Assembly: GCA_024275775.1 (NCBI GenBank)
Contig: JAJRYM010000188.1
Span: forward strand, 1 to 19,222
Source of the DNA: Nitrospirota bacterium
GTDB lineage: Bacteria; Nitrospinota_A; UBA7883; JACRGQ01
Direction: 5' to 3'
Length of the DNA stretch: 19,222 bases
This document shows positions 1-7,313 of the stretch, in pieces; position 1 is the stretch's first letter, and each line of letters starts with the position of its first letter. The notes under the pieces are model-generated. The model had not been told where the DNA came from. It worked only from the letters and a program-made list of their open reading frames with translations, and searched no databases. Both the position numbers and the translations under genes were made by a program.

Positions 1-1
1 C

Positions 2-88
2 AGCCGTCCCGCGCGGGCAACGGTGGAGGTGGCGCGGCTTCCCAAAAACGCACTGGTGGAAATAGACGCCGTGGCCGTTATAGATTAA
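2..88 (+). CDS. ridA: RidA/YjgF family enamine/imine deaminase, C-terminal fragment
   Basis: Only the last 28 codons are inside the window, read in frame 2 and ending at TAA 86-88. The visible peptide contains RATVEVARLPKNALVEIDAV, which matches the very conserved C-terminal strand of the RidA (YjgF/YER057c/UK114) family, including the Arg that binds the substrate carboxylate and the Glu of the VEIDAVA segment. RidA proteins hydrolyse reactive 2-aminoacrylate and other enamine/imine intermediates released by PLP enzymes, in the cytoplasm. Start and N-terminus lie upstream of the window. The stop overlaps that of the convergent NYN gene by a few bases. Family assignment is good despite the short piece; the exact subfamily cannot be judged. 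Confidence 0.8.
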   Translation, partial: SRPARATVEVARLPKNALVEIDAVAVID

Positions 89-657
89 TTGTCCGAAGGA
101 ACGCTTTTCGGGGGGACGTTTTTCGAAGGCATGCTTTTCTTTCTTCTGCCCCTTGAAGATTTTGGGGATGAATCCCGTATCAGAAAATTTTCATCAATAG
201 CGTAAAAATAATCGGCCGCGTCTACCATCGCCTGCGAGCAGGTTTCCTTGTATGTCCAGACCTCGACCTTGCATCCGCGCGATTTCACGTACCAGATTAG
301 AGGGAGGTAGTCCTTATCGCCCCCGACGATTACGATAACGTCCAGCTTATCGGCAAGCGTTACGGCGTCGATTATCAGCCACGGGTCGGCGTTTTTTTCC
401 GGCTGTTTTATTTCGCCGCCCAGCTCCGTCCAGAACCGCCGGAAGTCGTCGCTTATATCCTTGTGCCTCGGCTTGTAATAGAGGTTTCGGATGATTTCCC
501 GCTTCCCGCCGATTATGCCGACGAGCTTCTTGTAATCGGTGCGCCCGCCGTAGTAGTTGAAGCCGGACATTTCGACATTCTCGGCGTCGATGAATATGCC
601 GATTTTCTGGTTGGCGAGATGGGGCCCATGTTCTTTTAGCGGTTTGTTGATTGCCAT
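85..657 (-). CDS. NYN domain (LabA/DUF88-like) putative ribonuclease
   Basis: This is a PIN-like NYN domain protein. The first strand carries IGIFIDAENVEMSG, with Asp24 and Asn27 in the 190-residue form. A second acidic centre is at DPWLIIDAV (Asp97), and a third at IVGGDKDYLPLI (Asp114/Asp116). These are the conserved acidic residues that bind the metal in NYN nucleases of the LabA/Vpa0982/MARF1 type, so RNA cleavage or processing in the cytoplasm is the expected role; the substrate is unknown. The last ~28 residues are a basic Ser/Pro/Lys tail that looks disordered and contains short repeated units. I start at the second ATG (657) because AGGA lies eight bases upstream; the ATG at 666 touches that same purine block and would have no room for ribosome binding. 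The gene is convergent with ridA, and no terminator separates them. Confidence 0.8.
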   Translation of the reverse strand: MAINKPLKEHGPHLANQKIGIFIDAENVEMSGFNYYGGRTDYKKLVGIIGGKREIIRNLYYKPRHKDISDDFRRFWTELGGEIKQPEKNADPWLIIDAVTLADKLDVIVIVGGDKDYLPLIWYVKSRGCKVEVWTYKETCSQAMVDAADYFYAIDENFLIRDSSPKSSRGRRKKSMPSKNVPPKSVPSDN

Positions 658-666
658 GGGCGACAT

Positions 667-1098
667 CCTACCACGGAGCTTTTTAAGCTCGCAAAGAAAT
701 CTACAGTTTTTTTAGGTGATGTACCTTTTTTATCAACAAAAATTGTAGAACACTCCTGCTCTATCCCGCTTTCTATTGCTAATACACTGAAATTTAAGGA
801 TAAATTATAAATGATGAAGTTGGCATGTTCATTGCTTCTAATAATAGTAGAGTATCGGCGGGTAACGCTGCCGAAACCCCATTTGGGGGCGCTGGTTCGC
901 TGATCATGGCCCTGTACACTCCACTCCGGGGCCGTGACGTGAGCCTTTGGTGTCTATTGTTTACCCCCCATACTGATGACACCACGCCCCCAGCCCTCCC
1001 CCTTGCAGGGGGAGCAAAAAAGAATTCTCCGGCAACAAAGTTTGAAGGTTATCCTTCGGCCGTAACCGGCTAAACGGGCTTTTTCGCGATGCGCCGGC
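667..1098. other. 432-bp gap without a convincing gene
   Basis: This gap lies between the end of glgP and the start of the NYN gene, both on the minus strand. The half next to the NYN gene (about 690-830) is AT-rich and could hold its promoter, but I find no clean -35/-10 pair. The other half (about 840-1080) is GC-rich, with short C- and G-runs and small dyads (CCCCATTTGGGG near 879-890, and the hairpin at 996-1014). Two short open frames exist here (794-985 minus and 825-1073 plus). They overlap, lack Shine-Dalgarno sites and have compositions unlike the neighbouring proteins, so I do not call either. Nothing resembling a tRNA or another known RNA was found. Confidence 0.5.
996..1014. repeat. 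Perfect GC-rich inverted repeat (hairpin)
   Basis: CTCCCCC at 996-1002 pairs with GGGGGAG at 1008-1014 around a TTGCA loop. On the plus strand it is followed by an A-run, not a T-run. On the minus strand the T-run precedes the stem. It is therefore not a canonical intrinsic terminator for glgP. It may be a repeated intergenic palindrome or a Rho-type 3'-end structure. Confidence 0.45.
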
Positions 1099-3660
1099 TT
1101 AGTGTCCCCACAGAATCAGGCCGGGGAGATATTCGAGCACCATATTTTCATGTGTCGGCAATATGCGTATAGCTAAGCCGTGCATGCCTGCGTTATCGCA
1201 CGGAATTTCTCCGGAATAGACATATTCGCCGCCGCTGTTTTCTTTTACGCAGAGGAGGGGCACCGTTTTGCCGTCCTTGATTTTCGCGTCGCGGTCCAGC
1301 CCGCCGTAGTAACATTCCACCCGCAGGTCGCTTTTACTCAGGCCGTCAATCTTTACAATCGCAGTTACCGGTATTTTCCCTCCAACGCTCGGATCGCCGT
1401 TTCCGGTTTGAATATCTAGGATTTTTATCTTTTTCCAGTTCTGCTTGATGTTCAGTTTCCACGCGGCGAGCGATTTTATAATCTTTTCGTCTTCGTCGAC
1501 GTATTTCTGCCACCGCCCGCCGAGCGGAACGTAAAACCTGTCCGTATATTCCCGCACCATTCTGTTGGTGTTGAAAGACGGCAGTAAGGCATGCATGGAC
1601 GATTTCATCTTTGCGATCCACTGGTGGGGCAGTCCGTCCTTGCCTCGATTGTAGAAAAGGGGAACGACCTCCTGTTCCAGTATCTCGTAGAGGGCTTTGC
1701 TTTCAATGATGTCTTGGGTTTCCAGATCATCGTAGGTTTCGCCGTTGCCTATGGCCCATCCGGTTTCCGGCGAGTACCCCTCGTCCCACCAGCCGTCGAG
1801 AATCGACACGTTAAGCACGCCGTTGCCGGCCGCTTTCATCCCGCTTGTTCCGCTTGCCTCAAGCGGCCTTCTGGGGTTGTTCAGCCAGATATCGCACCCC
1901 TGCACGAGGTACCGGGCGACGTCTATATCGTAATTTTCCAGAAAAACTATTTTGCGCTGAAAGCCGTTCTCCCTGGCGGTATGCACTATCTTTTTGATGA
2001 GGTTTTTCCCCTCGGCATCCTGCGGGTGGGCTTTTCCGGCGAAAATAATCTGAACGGGGCAGTTTTTATTGTTGAGGATTTCCGCCAGTCTTTTGACATC
2101 CTTCAGAATGAGATCTCCCCGCTTGTAGGTAGCGAACCTTCTGGCGAACCCGATTGTAAAAGCTTCGGGATCCAGCGTTTCCTCGGCCCGTTTTATTTCA
2201 TATTCCGGCGCGCCTCTCTGCTTCAACTGTTTAGCTAGACGTCTGCGAGCGAAGCCAACGAGCCTCTCCCTCCGCCTTTCGTGTGTCCGCCACAGTTCGG
2301 CGTCCGTAATGCTCGGTATCTTATCCCAGATGGAATCGTCGCCCGGCCGGTGGATCCAGCTCAATCCCAGATATCTTTCAAAAAGCATGCGAAGCTCTTC
2401 CGATATCCACGCCCGTATGTGCACGCCGTTTGTTATGGAACCTATCGGTATGAGATTTTCGGGAATGCCCGGCCATATATCCTTCCACATGTTGCGGGAA
2501 ACTTTGCCGTGGAGTTTCGATACGCCGTTGCTTGCCGCCGAAAGCCTTAAAGCGAACACCGTCATGCAGAAAGACTCGTGCCGGTCGTCCGGGTTCACCT
2601 TGCCCAGAGCCAACAGCTTGTTTATATCCAGTTCCGCATTCCCCACTACGGCCTCCAGATATCTTCTTAGAAGAGATTCGTAGAATCTGTCATGACCTGC
2701 GGGCACAGGCGTATGGGTTGTAAAAACGGTTGAGGCTATGCAGGCTTCCTTGGCTTCATAGAACCCGAACCCTCTGCTTCGCATAAGGTCTAGAATTCTT
2801 TCTATGTTAAGAAACGCGGCATGCCCCTCGTTTATATGACAGGCGGCCGGTTTTATGCCAAGCGCCTTGAGCGCCTTTATTCCACCGATTCCCAAGAGAA
2901 TCTCCTGCATGATGCGCATTTCACTGTCTCCGCCATAGAGCTTGCGGGTTATCGCCTGATCTTCCGGCGTATTTTCCGGCACGTTGGTATCCAGCAGATA
3001 AAGCGGAACTCTTCCCACCTCCGCTTTCCATATCTGCGCTGTAACGCTTCTACCGGGGAAGGGGATATCTATTTTCAAAGTCGAGCCGTCGCCGTTTTTC
3101 TGAAGCCTCAGCGGAAGCAGACTGAAATTATTTTCGGCGTAAACCTCTTGTTGCCAGCCGTCGGCATTGAGATACTGAGTAAAATATCCCTGAGAATATG
3201 CCAGGCCGACGCCGACGAGCGGCAGGCCGAGATCGCTTGCCGATTTTAGATGATCGCCGGCAAGCACGCCAAGCCCTCCCGAATAAATCGGCAGACATTC
3301 ATCCAGCCCGAATTCGAACGAAAAATAGGCTATGCTGTATTCGGTACCCCATACATAGCAGTACTGTTCGTTGCACCACGTTTCACTGTTAAGGTAGTCA
3401 TCCAGCTCGGTTTGGACTCTTTCTATGTGGGTGAGGAAGCCTTCGTCATTCTCCAGCTCCTTGAGCCTTTGCTGAGAAGCCATCCCCAGCACCCTTACGG
3501 GGTTATGGTTGGAATGATCCCAAAGCTCGGGATCGATTCGGCGTAGAAGGTTTATTGCGTTTGGGTTCCAGGTCCACCACAGGTTGTATGAGATTTTTTC
3601 AAGCGGTTTGAGCTTTTCCGGAAGCGAAGGCTCCACGATATATTTGCGATATTTCGGCAT
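1099..3660 (-). CDS. glgP: Glycogen/alpha-glucan phosphorylase (short GT35 type)
   Basis: Catalyses phosphorolysis of alpha-1,4-glucan (glycogen or maltodextrin) to glucose-1-phosphate in the cytoplasm, using PLP. The 853-residue length and the N-terminal DUF3417 region (LEKISYNLWWTWNPNAINLL, about 22-41) fit the short TIGR02094 phosphorylases rather than the E. coli/muscle type. A glycine-rich segment (IYSGGLGVLAGDHLKSASDL) lies near 125-145. The PLP-binding lysine is Lys609 in GTSGMKAAGNG, followed by the usual NVSILDGWWDEGY. The last ~100 residues form a beta-rich domain typical of this subfamily. AGGA lies nine bases before the ATG. The gene follows the YpdA-like gene by 53 bp on the same strand, so cotranscription is likely; no glycogen synthase or branching enzyme is in the window. 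Family assignment is very secure, the natural glucan is not. Confidence 0.97.
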   Translation of the reverse strand: MPKYRKYIVEPSLPEKLKPLEKISYNLWWTWNPNAINLLRRIDPELWDHSNHNPVRVLGMASQQRLKELENDEGFLTHIERVQTELDDYLNSETWCNEQYCYVWGTEYSIAYFSFEFGLDECLPIYSGGLGVLAGDHLKSASDLGLPLVGVGLAYSQGYFTQYLNADGWQQEVYAENNFSLLPLRLQKNGDGSTLKIDIPFPGRSVTAQIWKAEVGRVPLYLLDTNVPENTPEDQAITRKLYGGDSEMRIMQEILLGIGGIKALKALGIKPAACHINEGHAAFLNIERILDLMRSRGFGFYEAKEACIASTVFTTHTPVPAGHDRFYESLLRRYLEAVVGNAELDINKLLALGKVNPDDRHESFCMTVFALRLSAASNGVSKLHGKVSRNMWKDIWPGIPENLIPIGSITNGVHIRAWISEELRMLFERYLGLSWIHRPGDDSIWDKIPSITDAELWRTHERRRERLVGFARRRLAKQLKQRGAPEYEIKRAEETLDPEAFTIGFARRFATYKRGDLILKDVKRLAEILNNKNCPVQIIFAGKAHPQDAEGKNLIKKIVHTARENGFQRKIVFLENYDIDVARYLVQGCDIWLNNPRRPLEASGTSGMKAAGNGVLNVSILDGWWDEGYSPETGWAIGNGETYDDLETQDIIESKALYEILEQEVVPLFYNRGKDGLPHQWIAKMKSSMHALLPSFNTNRMVREYTDRFYVPLGGRWQKYVDEDEKIIKSLAAWKLNIKQNWKKIKILDIQTGNGDPSVGGKIPVTAIVKIDGLSKSDLRVECYYGGLDRDAKIKDGKTVPLLCVKENSGGEYVYSGEIPCDNAGMHGLAIRILPTHENMVLEYLPGLILWGH

Positions 3661-3713
3661 GGTTTAAAATCCTGATATTTGTCTTAATTAAAATCACGAG
3701 GGGCAACCCCGCC

Positions 3714-4676
3714 CTATTCCCTGTTGCAAACTATAATTTTACCGTGTTCTCTGCCGTTTTCTATGAATATTTTATTGCATTGCATTCCGGCGGCAATCGA
3801 ACCGGCCACATAAAGGCCGTTTATATTGGTTTCAAGCGAATCGGGGTTATGTTTAGGTTCAAGCGTTTCCCGGCGCAGTTCAACGCCGCACTCTTTCAAA
3901 AAATCCAGATCGGGATGATAGCCCGTTAACGCGAAAACCGAGTCGTTTTTAATTTCCTTTTCCTCCCCGCCGTTTTTCACAAAAACCGATTCTCCGGTTA
4001 TCCTGGTGACGGCGCTGTTAAACATCGCTTTTATTTTTCCGTCCGCGATATGTTTCTCAATTTCCGGCCTGACCCAGTATTTCACCGAATCGCTTATACC
4101 GCTTCCCCTGTGTATCATGGTAACTCTTGCTCCGGCGCGATAAAAAGCGAGGGCGGCTTCAACAGCGGAATTTTTTCCGCCTATCACCGCAACGTCCTGA
4201 TCGTAGAGAGGATGGGCTTCCGTATAATAGTGGGATACTTTTTCAAGATTTTCCCCTTCGATGCCGAGATGGTTGGGGTTGTCGTAATATCCTGTGGCGA
4301 TAATCACTTTTTTTGCGTTGAAAATACCGGTTAGGCTCTTATGGCTTTCGGCCAGAACCTTGAAGGATGAGCCGTTTCTAGTTATGGATTTAACTCGGTG
4401 ATACTGGGCGATTTTCAGGCCGTAATCCCTTGCTACCCGAAGGTAGTAGTGAAGCACCTGATTTCTAGTGGGCCGGAAAGCATCCGTTACGAAAACCATC
4501 TCCCCCAACTGCAAAAGGTCGGGGGTTGAAAAGAAAGTCATATCGGAGGGGAAGTTGTATATGGAGTTAACCACGCACCCCTTTTCGAGTACAAGGTAGG
4601 AGCTCCCCTTTTTTTCGGCCTCAATCGCGCAGGCCAGGCCGGCCGGGCCTGCGCCGACTATTATGTAATCAAGCAC
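3714..4676 (-). CDS. ypdA: YpdA-like FAD/NAD(P)H disulfide reductase
   Basis: A 320-residue two-dinucleotide-fold flavoprotein. The FAD motif IIVGAGPAGLACAIEAE is at 5-21, VVNSIYNFPSDMTFFSTPDLL at about 35-55, ATGYYDNP at 127-134, the NAD(P)H motif DVAVIGGKNSAVEAALAF at 161-178, and the FAD-closing AGSIAAGMQCNKIFIENG at 291-308. These blocks match YpdA, the bacillithiol-disulfide reductase of Firmicutes, and not thioredoxin reductase, whose CxxC is absent. From memory of S. aureus YpdA, the redox Cys of its GGGPCG motif aligns with Ala12 here; Cys16 lies two turns on. The substrate may therefore be bacillithiol disulfide or another disulfide; it is not shown by the sequence. Translation starts at GTG with no Shine-Dalgarno, and an extended -10 box lies six bases upstream. 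It lies 33 bp after the transglycosylase gene. Confidence 0.85.
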   Translation of the reverse strand: MLDYIIVGAGPAGLACAIEAEKKGSSYLVLEKGCVVNSIYNFPSDMTFFSTPDLLQLGEMVFVTDAFRPTRNQVLHYYLRVARDYGLKIAQYHRVKSITRNGSSFKVLAESHKSLTGIFNAKKVIIATGYYDNPNHLGIEGENLEKVSHYYTEAHPLYDQDVAVIGGKNSAVEAALAFYRAGARVTMIHRGSGISDSVKYWVRPEIEKHIADGKIKAMFNSAVTRITGESVFVKNGGEEKEIKNDSVFALTGYHPDLDFLKECGVELRRETLEPKHNPDSLETNINGLYVAGSIAAGMQCNKIFIENGREHGKIIVCNRE

Positions 4677-4682
4677 TTTGTG

Positions 4683-4691
4683 ATAATAACA
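4683..4691 (-). promoter_or_regulatory. Extended -10 box, possible leaderless promoter for the ypdA-like gene
   Basis: Read on the minus strand this is TGTTATTAT: a TG extension, one base, then TATTAT (4688-4683). CACAAA follows and then the GTG start at 4676, so initiation about seven bases after the box would place +1 at the start codon. No convincing -35 is visible, which is compatible with an extended -10. This would give the ypdA-like gene and glgP a promoter separate from the transglycosylase gene. Confidence 0.4.
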
Positions 4692-4709
4692 GAACTTACC
4701 GTTTCCGGG

Positions 4710-5372
4710 CTACATTGCAAGGTACTGTTCGTGGAATTTTTTATAGTTGTCGAGGACTTTGGCGGCGTATATTCCGCGTATTTTTTTGCCTTTTCTCAGC
4801 GCTCTCCGGACGGCCGTAGGCCCGCGATTATACGCCTCGAGCGCCAGCCGCAAATCCCCGAAGGTATCGATAAGCTTGGCCAGGTAATGAGTGCCTAGCT
4901 CTATATTCAGCCTGCCGTCGTAGAGTTTTCCCGCTGTAAACCCGGCAAGCTGTTTTTCGCGGGCAAGGGCCATGCCGGTATGCGGCGACAACTGCATAAG
5001 ACCCCGCGCGCCTTTTGGAGAAACGGCATACCGGAAAAAGTCACTTTCGGTTTTGATGATTCCAAGCACAAGCAGAGGGTCGACCTTATATCTCCGGCTG
5101 GTTTCAAAAATGGTGCTGGCGATTTCCGCCGGGTCGTGTTTCAGCTGTTTTCTGAACCGCGCAAGAATGTCCCTGATTTTCGCTATTGCTTGCGTCCTGT
5201 TTTTTTGCGGTTTCGTTTTCATCTGCAGATAGTTCAGTTCGGCTTCAAGGACGGTCTGCTCTTCCCGCACCTGTCTTACAAGAGTTTTGTGGTATTCCAG
5301 AATCTGCACCTGCAGGAGCCCGTAAAGAAATATGCCGGTGAGCAAGCGGTAATAGATTTTATTTTTTCGCAC
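4710..5372 (-). CDS. Lytic transglycosylase, SLT (MltC/Slt70-type) domain, membrane-anchored
   Basis: A 220-residue protein with an N-terminal hydrophobic segment (about 8-25), a charged, probably coiled-coil stretch (about 30-80), and an SLT domain from about 85. The catalytic glutamate is Glu109 in GIIKTESDF. It is followed by the family blocks SPKGARGLMQLSP, LYDGRLNIELGTHYL and LALEAYNRGP. Such enzymes cleave peptidoglycan to 1,6-anhydro-muropeptides in the periplasm. Only one transmembrane segment and no lipobox are seen, so it is probably anchored to the inner membrane. The start is GTG with GGAG nine bases upstream. It is the first gene of the leftward block (transglycosylase, ypdA-like, glgP), and there is no obvious functional link to the other two. 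Confidence 0.92.
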   Translation of the reverse strand: MRKNKIYYRLLTGIFLYGLLQVQILEYHKTLVRQVREEQTVLEAELNYLQMKTKPQKNRTQAIAKIRDILARFRKQLKHDPAEIASTIFETSRRYKVDPLLVLGIIKTESDFFRYAVSPKGARGLMQLSPHTGMALAREKQLAGFTAGKLYDGRLNIELGTHYLAKLIDTFGDLRLALEAYNRGPTAVRRALRKGKKIRGIYAAKVLDNYKKFHEQYLAM

Positions 5373-5454
5373 TAAATGAGACTCCGGTTTCCATGGTTTT
5401 TCAGAACAATCAGAACGATACTGTTGAAATGGCTCCTAAACAGCTCTATGTACG

Positions 5455-5482
5455 ATTCTAAACCGCTTTTACTTTTGATCAA
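5455..5482 (-). promoter_or_regulatory. Sigma-70-like promoter for the transglycosylase block
   Basis: On the minus strand TTGATC (5482-5477), a 16-base spacer and TAGAAT (5460-5455) form a plausible -35/-10 pair. The start point would be near 5448, leaving a leader of about 75 bases before the GTG at 5372. The -35 lies within the palindrome TTGATCAA. Confidence 0.5.
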
Positions 5483-5489
5483 AGCTAAT

Positions 5490-5517
5490 TTGTGGATGAC
5501 GAATCAGGTGCTAAAAT
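5490..5517 (+). promoter_or_regulatory. Sigma-70-like extended -10 promoter for the zinc-ribbon gene
   Basis: TTGTGG (5490-5495), 16 bases, then TAAAAT (5512-5517) preceded by TG plus one base (extended -10). The predicted start near 5524 gives a ~55-base leader before the ATG at 5579. It also argues against the GTG at 5492 as start codon, since that lies in the -35. It is back-to-back with the leftward promoter at 5455-5482, their -35 boxes being only seven bases apart. Confidence 0.45.
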
Positions 5518-5578
5518 AAATTTCAAAGATAAGGGTAAATTAAAAAGGCCTTTACGGACGGCGCAGAAAGGGGATTTC

Positions 5579-7186
5579 ATGCGGATAACCTGCCCGGAAT
5601 GCAGAACTGTATACGAAGTTGAGGATAAGCTGATTCCATCGGCGGGGGTAGGCGTGAAGTGCGTCAACTGCGGCAACACCTTTTCCGTAAAAAAGGAGGG
5701 GCCGGGCGACGAGAAAATTTCGCTTGAAGATATATCGGCGAAACCTGCGGAGCCGGCAATCGAAGAAGCCGCCGCCAGGCCGGTGGCCTCCGGAACCGGT
5801 TCGCTCGCAGAGGAACTCGGCATCTCCTCGCAGGGTGAACCGGCAACCGCCGCGACGCGCGAGAGCGAAAGCGCGGGCGGCTTGGAGTCAACCGAAACGG
5901 AGCGGGCAGAACCGGGAGAGGATGCCAGTATCGCGGTGGAGGAGCTCGATACGGATATGGCCGAAGATTTCGGCGATTTATCTTTCGATACAGGTGAGCC
6001 GCTTGATGATTTCTCCTTCGACGATACTGAATTTTACGATATGTCCGACGACTTAATGGAGTTGCAACTAGGAGCGGATATGGTCGATTACAGCATAATG
6101 GATGAGGATATAGACGCGCTTCTTGAAGAGCCCATTGAAATCGGAGAAGGCTTAACAGCCGGTCTTGCCGATGAAACTGTTCCGGTATTCTCCGGCGGTG
6201 TGGCGCAGGAGGACGATAAAAAAACTGCTTTAACCGACCTGGAATCTCTTATGAGCGAAGCCGCAAAAGAGGCTGGTGAAGAGCCGGATTTGTATGAGAA
6301 TCTGTCCGGAGGCCAGTTCGATATAAGCGGGCTTCTTGATGAAAAAGCCGAAGCGGTTGACTTGGATGAGTTTAGCGACATAGAGCCCGTTATAGAGAAA
6401 AGCGTTGAAGATTCGGCTAGGGAAGAAGCGCCCGGAGAAGAGCCTGCCGGCGGTCAGCTTGAAATAAACGATATAACTTTTGAAGAAACGCCGGATGTCG
6501 AATCCATAAATATTGAGCCGGAGGAAATCAATCTGGATGAAGCGGATGCCGCCACTCTGGAAATAGGCGAGGAACTGCCGGGCGTGGAAGAGACCGCACA
6601 GGAGGCGGAAAAAGCTCCTGAAGAAGCGGTTGATGAGGCTGTTCCCGAAGCGGCGGAAGAACTGTCTCTGGATGAAATATCTCTCGAGACGGAGGAGATC
6701 GTCGATGCGGCGGCCTCGGAACCGGCAGTTGAAGGAGAAAGCGGTTTGGCGGAAGAACCGGCTGAAATAGGTTTGGATATGTCGGAAGAGGGCGGCATAG
6801 GGTTGGAGCAGACCGAGGAAGCGCCGGAGGAAGAGATCGGTATAGAGGCGGTGGAGGAGAGTGAACCGGGTGAGCCCGCAACAGACCTGGCTGAGCCGGA
6901 GCCCGCAGGTTTTGAAGCGGACCAGCCTGTTGAAACGGAAGAAAACCTTCTTGAAGAAACAGCCGAACCTGCGGAGGCTTTTGCCGATGAAGAAGGGCTG
7001 GATGAATTAATCCATAAGGAAACAGGCACGCAAGTCGATTACAGTTCTTCAGTACCCGCCAGACCTGCACACCTTGCCCGCTTTACGATAGTGGATATTT
7101 TGGTTGCGGTAGCCGCTGTGACGGTGGCCGTGGCCGTTGTTGCTTTTGTATTGGAAAAAATCGGCCTGTTGCGCGCGGTTCAATAA
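5579..7186 (+). CDS. MJ0042-type zinc-ribbon protein with acidic linker and C-terminal membrane anchor
   Basis: The 535-residue product begins with a zinc ribbon of the MJ0042 family: Cys5/Cys8 in ITCPECRTVYEVED and Cys28/Cys31 in VKCVNCGNTFSV. Residues ~45-490 are extremely rich in Glu, Asp, Ala and Pro, with recurring short units such as SLDEISLE, EINLDE and DISGLLDE, and are probably disordered. A single hydrophobic helix at about 502-525 precedes a ten-residue tail, so the protein should be tail-anchored with the zinc ribbon in the cytoplasm. The function is unknown; MJ0042 ribbons occur at the N-terminus of many envelope or regulatory proteins in Deltaproteobacteria-like genomes. I chose ATG 5579 because of the GGGGA site upstream and because the ribbon normally begins at the very N-terminus; an in-frame GTG at 5492 adds 29 unlikely residues. 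Confidence 0.8.
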   Translation: MRITCPECRTVYEVEDKLIPSAGVGVKCVNCGNTFSVKKEGPGDEKISLEDISAKPAEPAIEEAAARPVASGTGSLAEELGISSQGEPATAATRESESAGGLESTETERAEPGEDASIAVEELDTDMAEDFGDLSFDTGEPLDDFSFDDTEFYDMSDDLMELQLGADMVDYSIMDEDIDALLEEPIEIGEGLTAGLADETVPVFSGGVAQEDDKKTALTDLESLMSEAAKEAGEEPDLYENLSGGQFDISGLLDEKAEAVDLDEFSDIEPVIEKSVEDSAREEAPGEEPAGGQLEINDITFEETPDVESINIEPEEINLDEADAATLEIGEELPGVEETAQEAEKAPEEAVDEAVPEAAEELSLDEISLETEEIVDAAASEPAVEGESGLAEEPAEIGLDMSEEGGIGLEQTEEAPEEEIGIEAVEESEPGEPATDLAEPEPAGFEADQPVETEENLLEETAEPAEAFADEEGLDELIHKETGTQVDYSSSVPARPAHLARFTIVDILVAVAAVTVAVAVVAFVLEKIGLLRAVQ

Positions 7187-7215
7187 ACCATTCCTGAAGC
7201 CGAATATCGGTTCAA

Positions 7216-7245
7216 GGGATAACCTTGATAGGATTAGTCCCTTTT
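7216..7245 (+). terminator. Possible intrinsic terminator after the zinc-ribbon gene
   Basis: GGG at 7216-7218 and CCT at 7223-7225 pair with AGG at 7230-7232 and CCC at 7239-7241, with A/T pairs and one or two bulges between. TTTT follows at 7242-7245. The stem is imperfect, so this is a weak candidate. It lies directly upstream of the next gene's -10 box. Confidence 0.35.
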
Positions 7246-7251
7246 CTGCTG

Positions 7252-7298
7252 TATAATAATCACCAAAGATAAAACATACCCCTTACGGGATGATTATT
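7252..7298 (+). promoter_or_regulatory. -10 box and flanking inverted repeat upstream of the TPR gene
   Basis: A perfect TATAAT is at 7252-7257. The only -35-like hexamer, TTGATA at 7225-7230, is 21 bases away, which is too far for an unassisted sigma-70 promoter and suggests an activator or another sigma factor. The inverted repeat AATAATCA (7255-7262) / TGATTATT (7291-7298) overlaps the -10 and brackets a smaller CCC...GGG dyad. It could be an operator; the first arm lies mostly upstream of the expected transcript start. Confidence 0.45.
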
Positions 7299-7313
7299 TA
7301 GAAGGAGAATATC

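Noticed and set aside
825..1073. Plus-strand 82-codon frame in the glgP-NYN gap
   Set aside because: No Shine-Dalgarno, composition unlike a folded protein, runs through C/G-runs and a hairpin, and competes with an opposite-strand frame (794-985).
1591..2238. 215-codon plus-strand frame opposite glgP
   Set aside because: Antisense shadow of the phosphorylase active-site region; no independent support.
5492..5578. Upstream GTG start for the zinc-ribbon protein
   Set aside because: It would add 29 residues before the ribbon, lacks a Shine-Dalgarno and lies within a probable -35; ATG 5579 has GGGGA upstream.
6454..7070. Long minus-strand frames inside the zinc-ribbon gene (Ser- or Pro-rich)
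   Set aside because: They are antisense images of GAA/GAG/GCG-rich codons in the acidic linker; no start signals and extremely biased composition.
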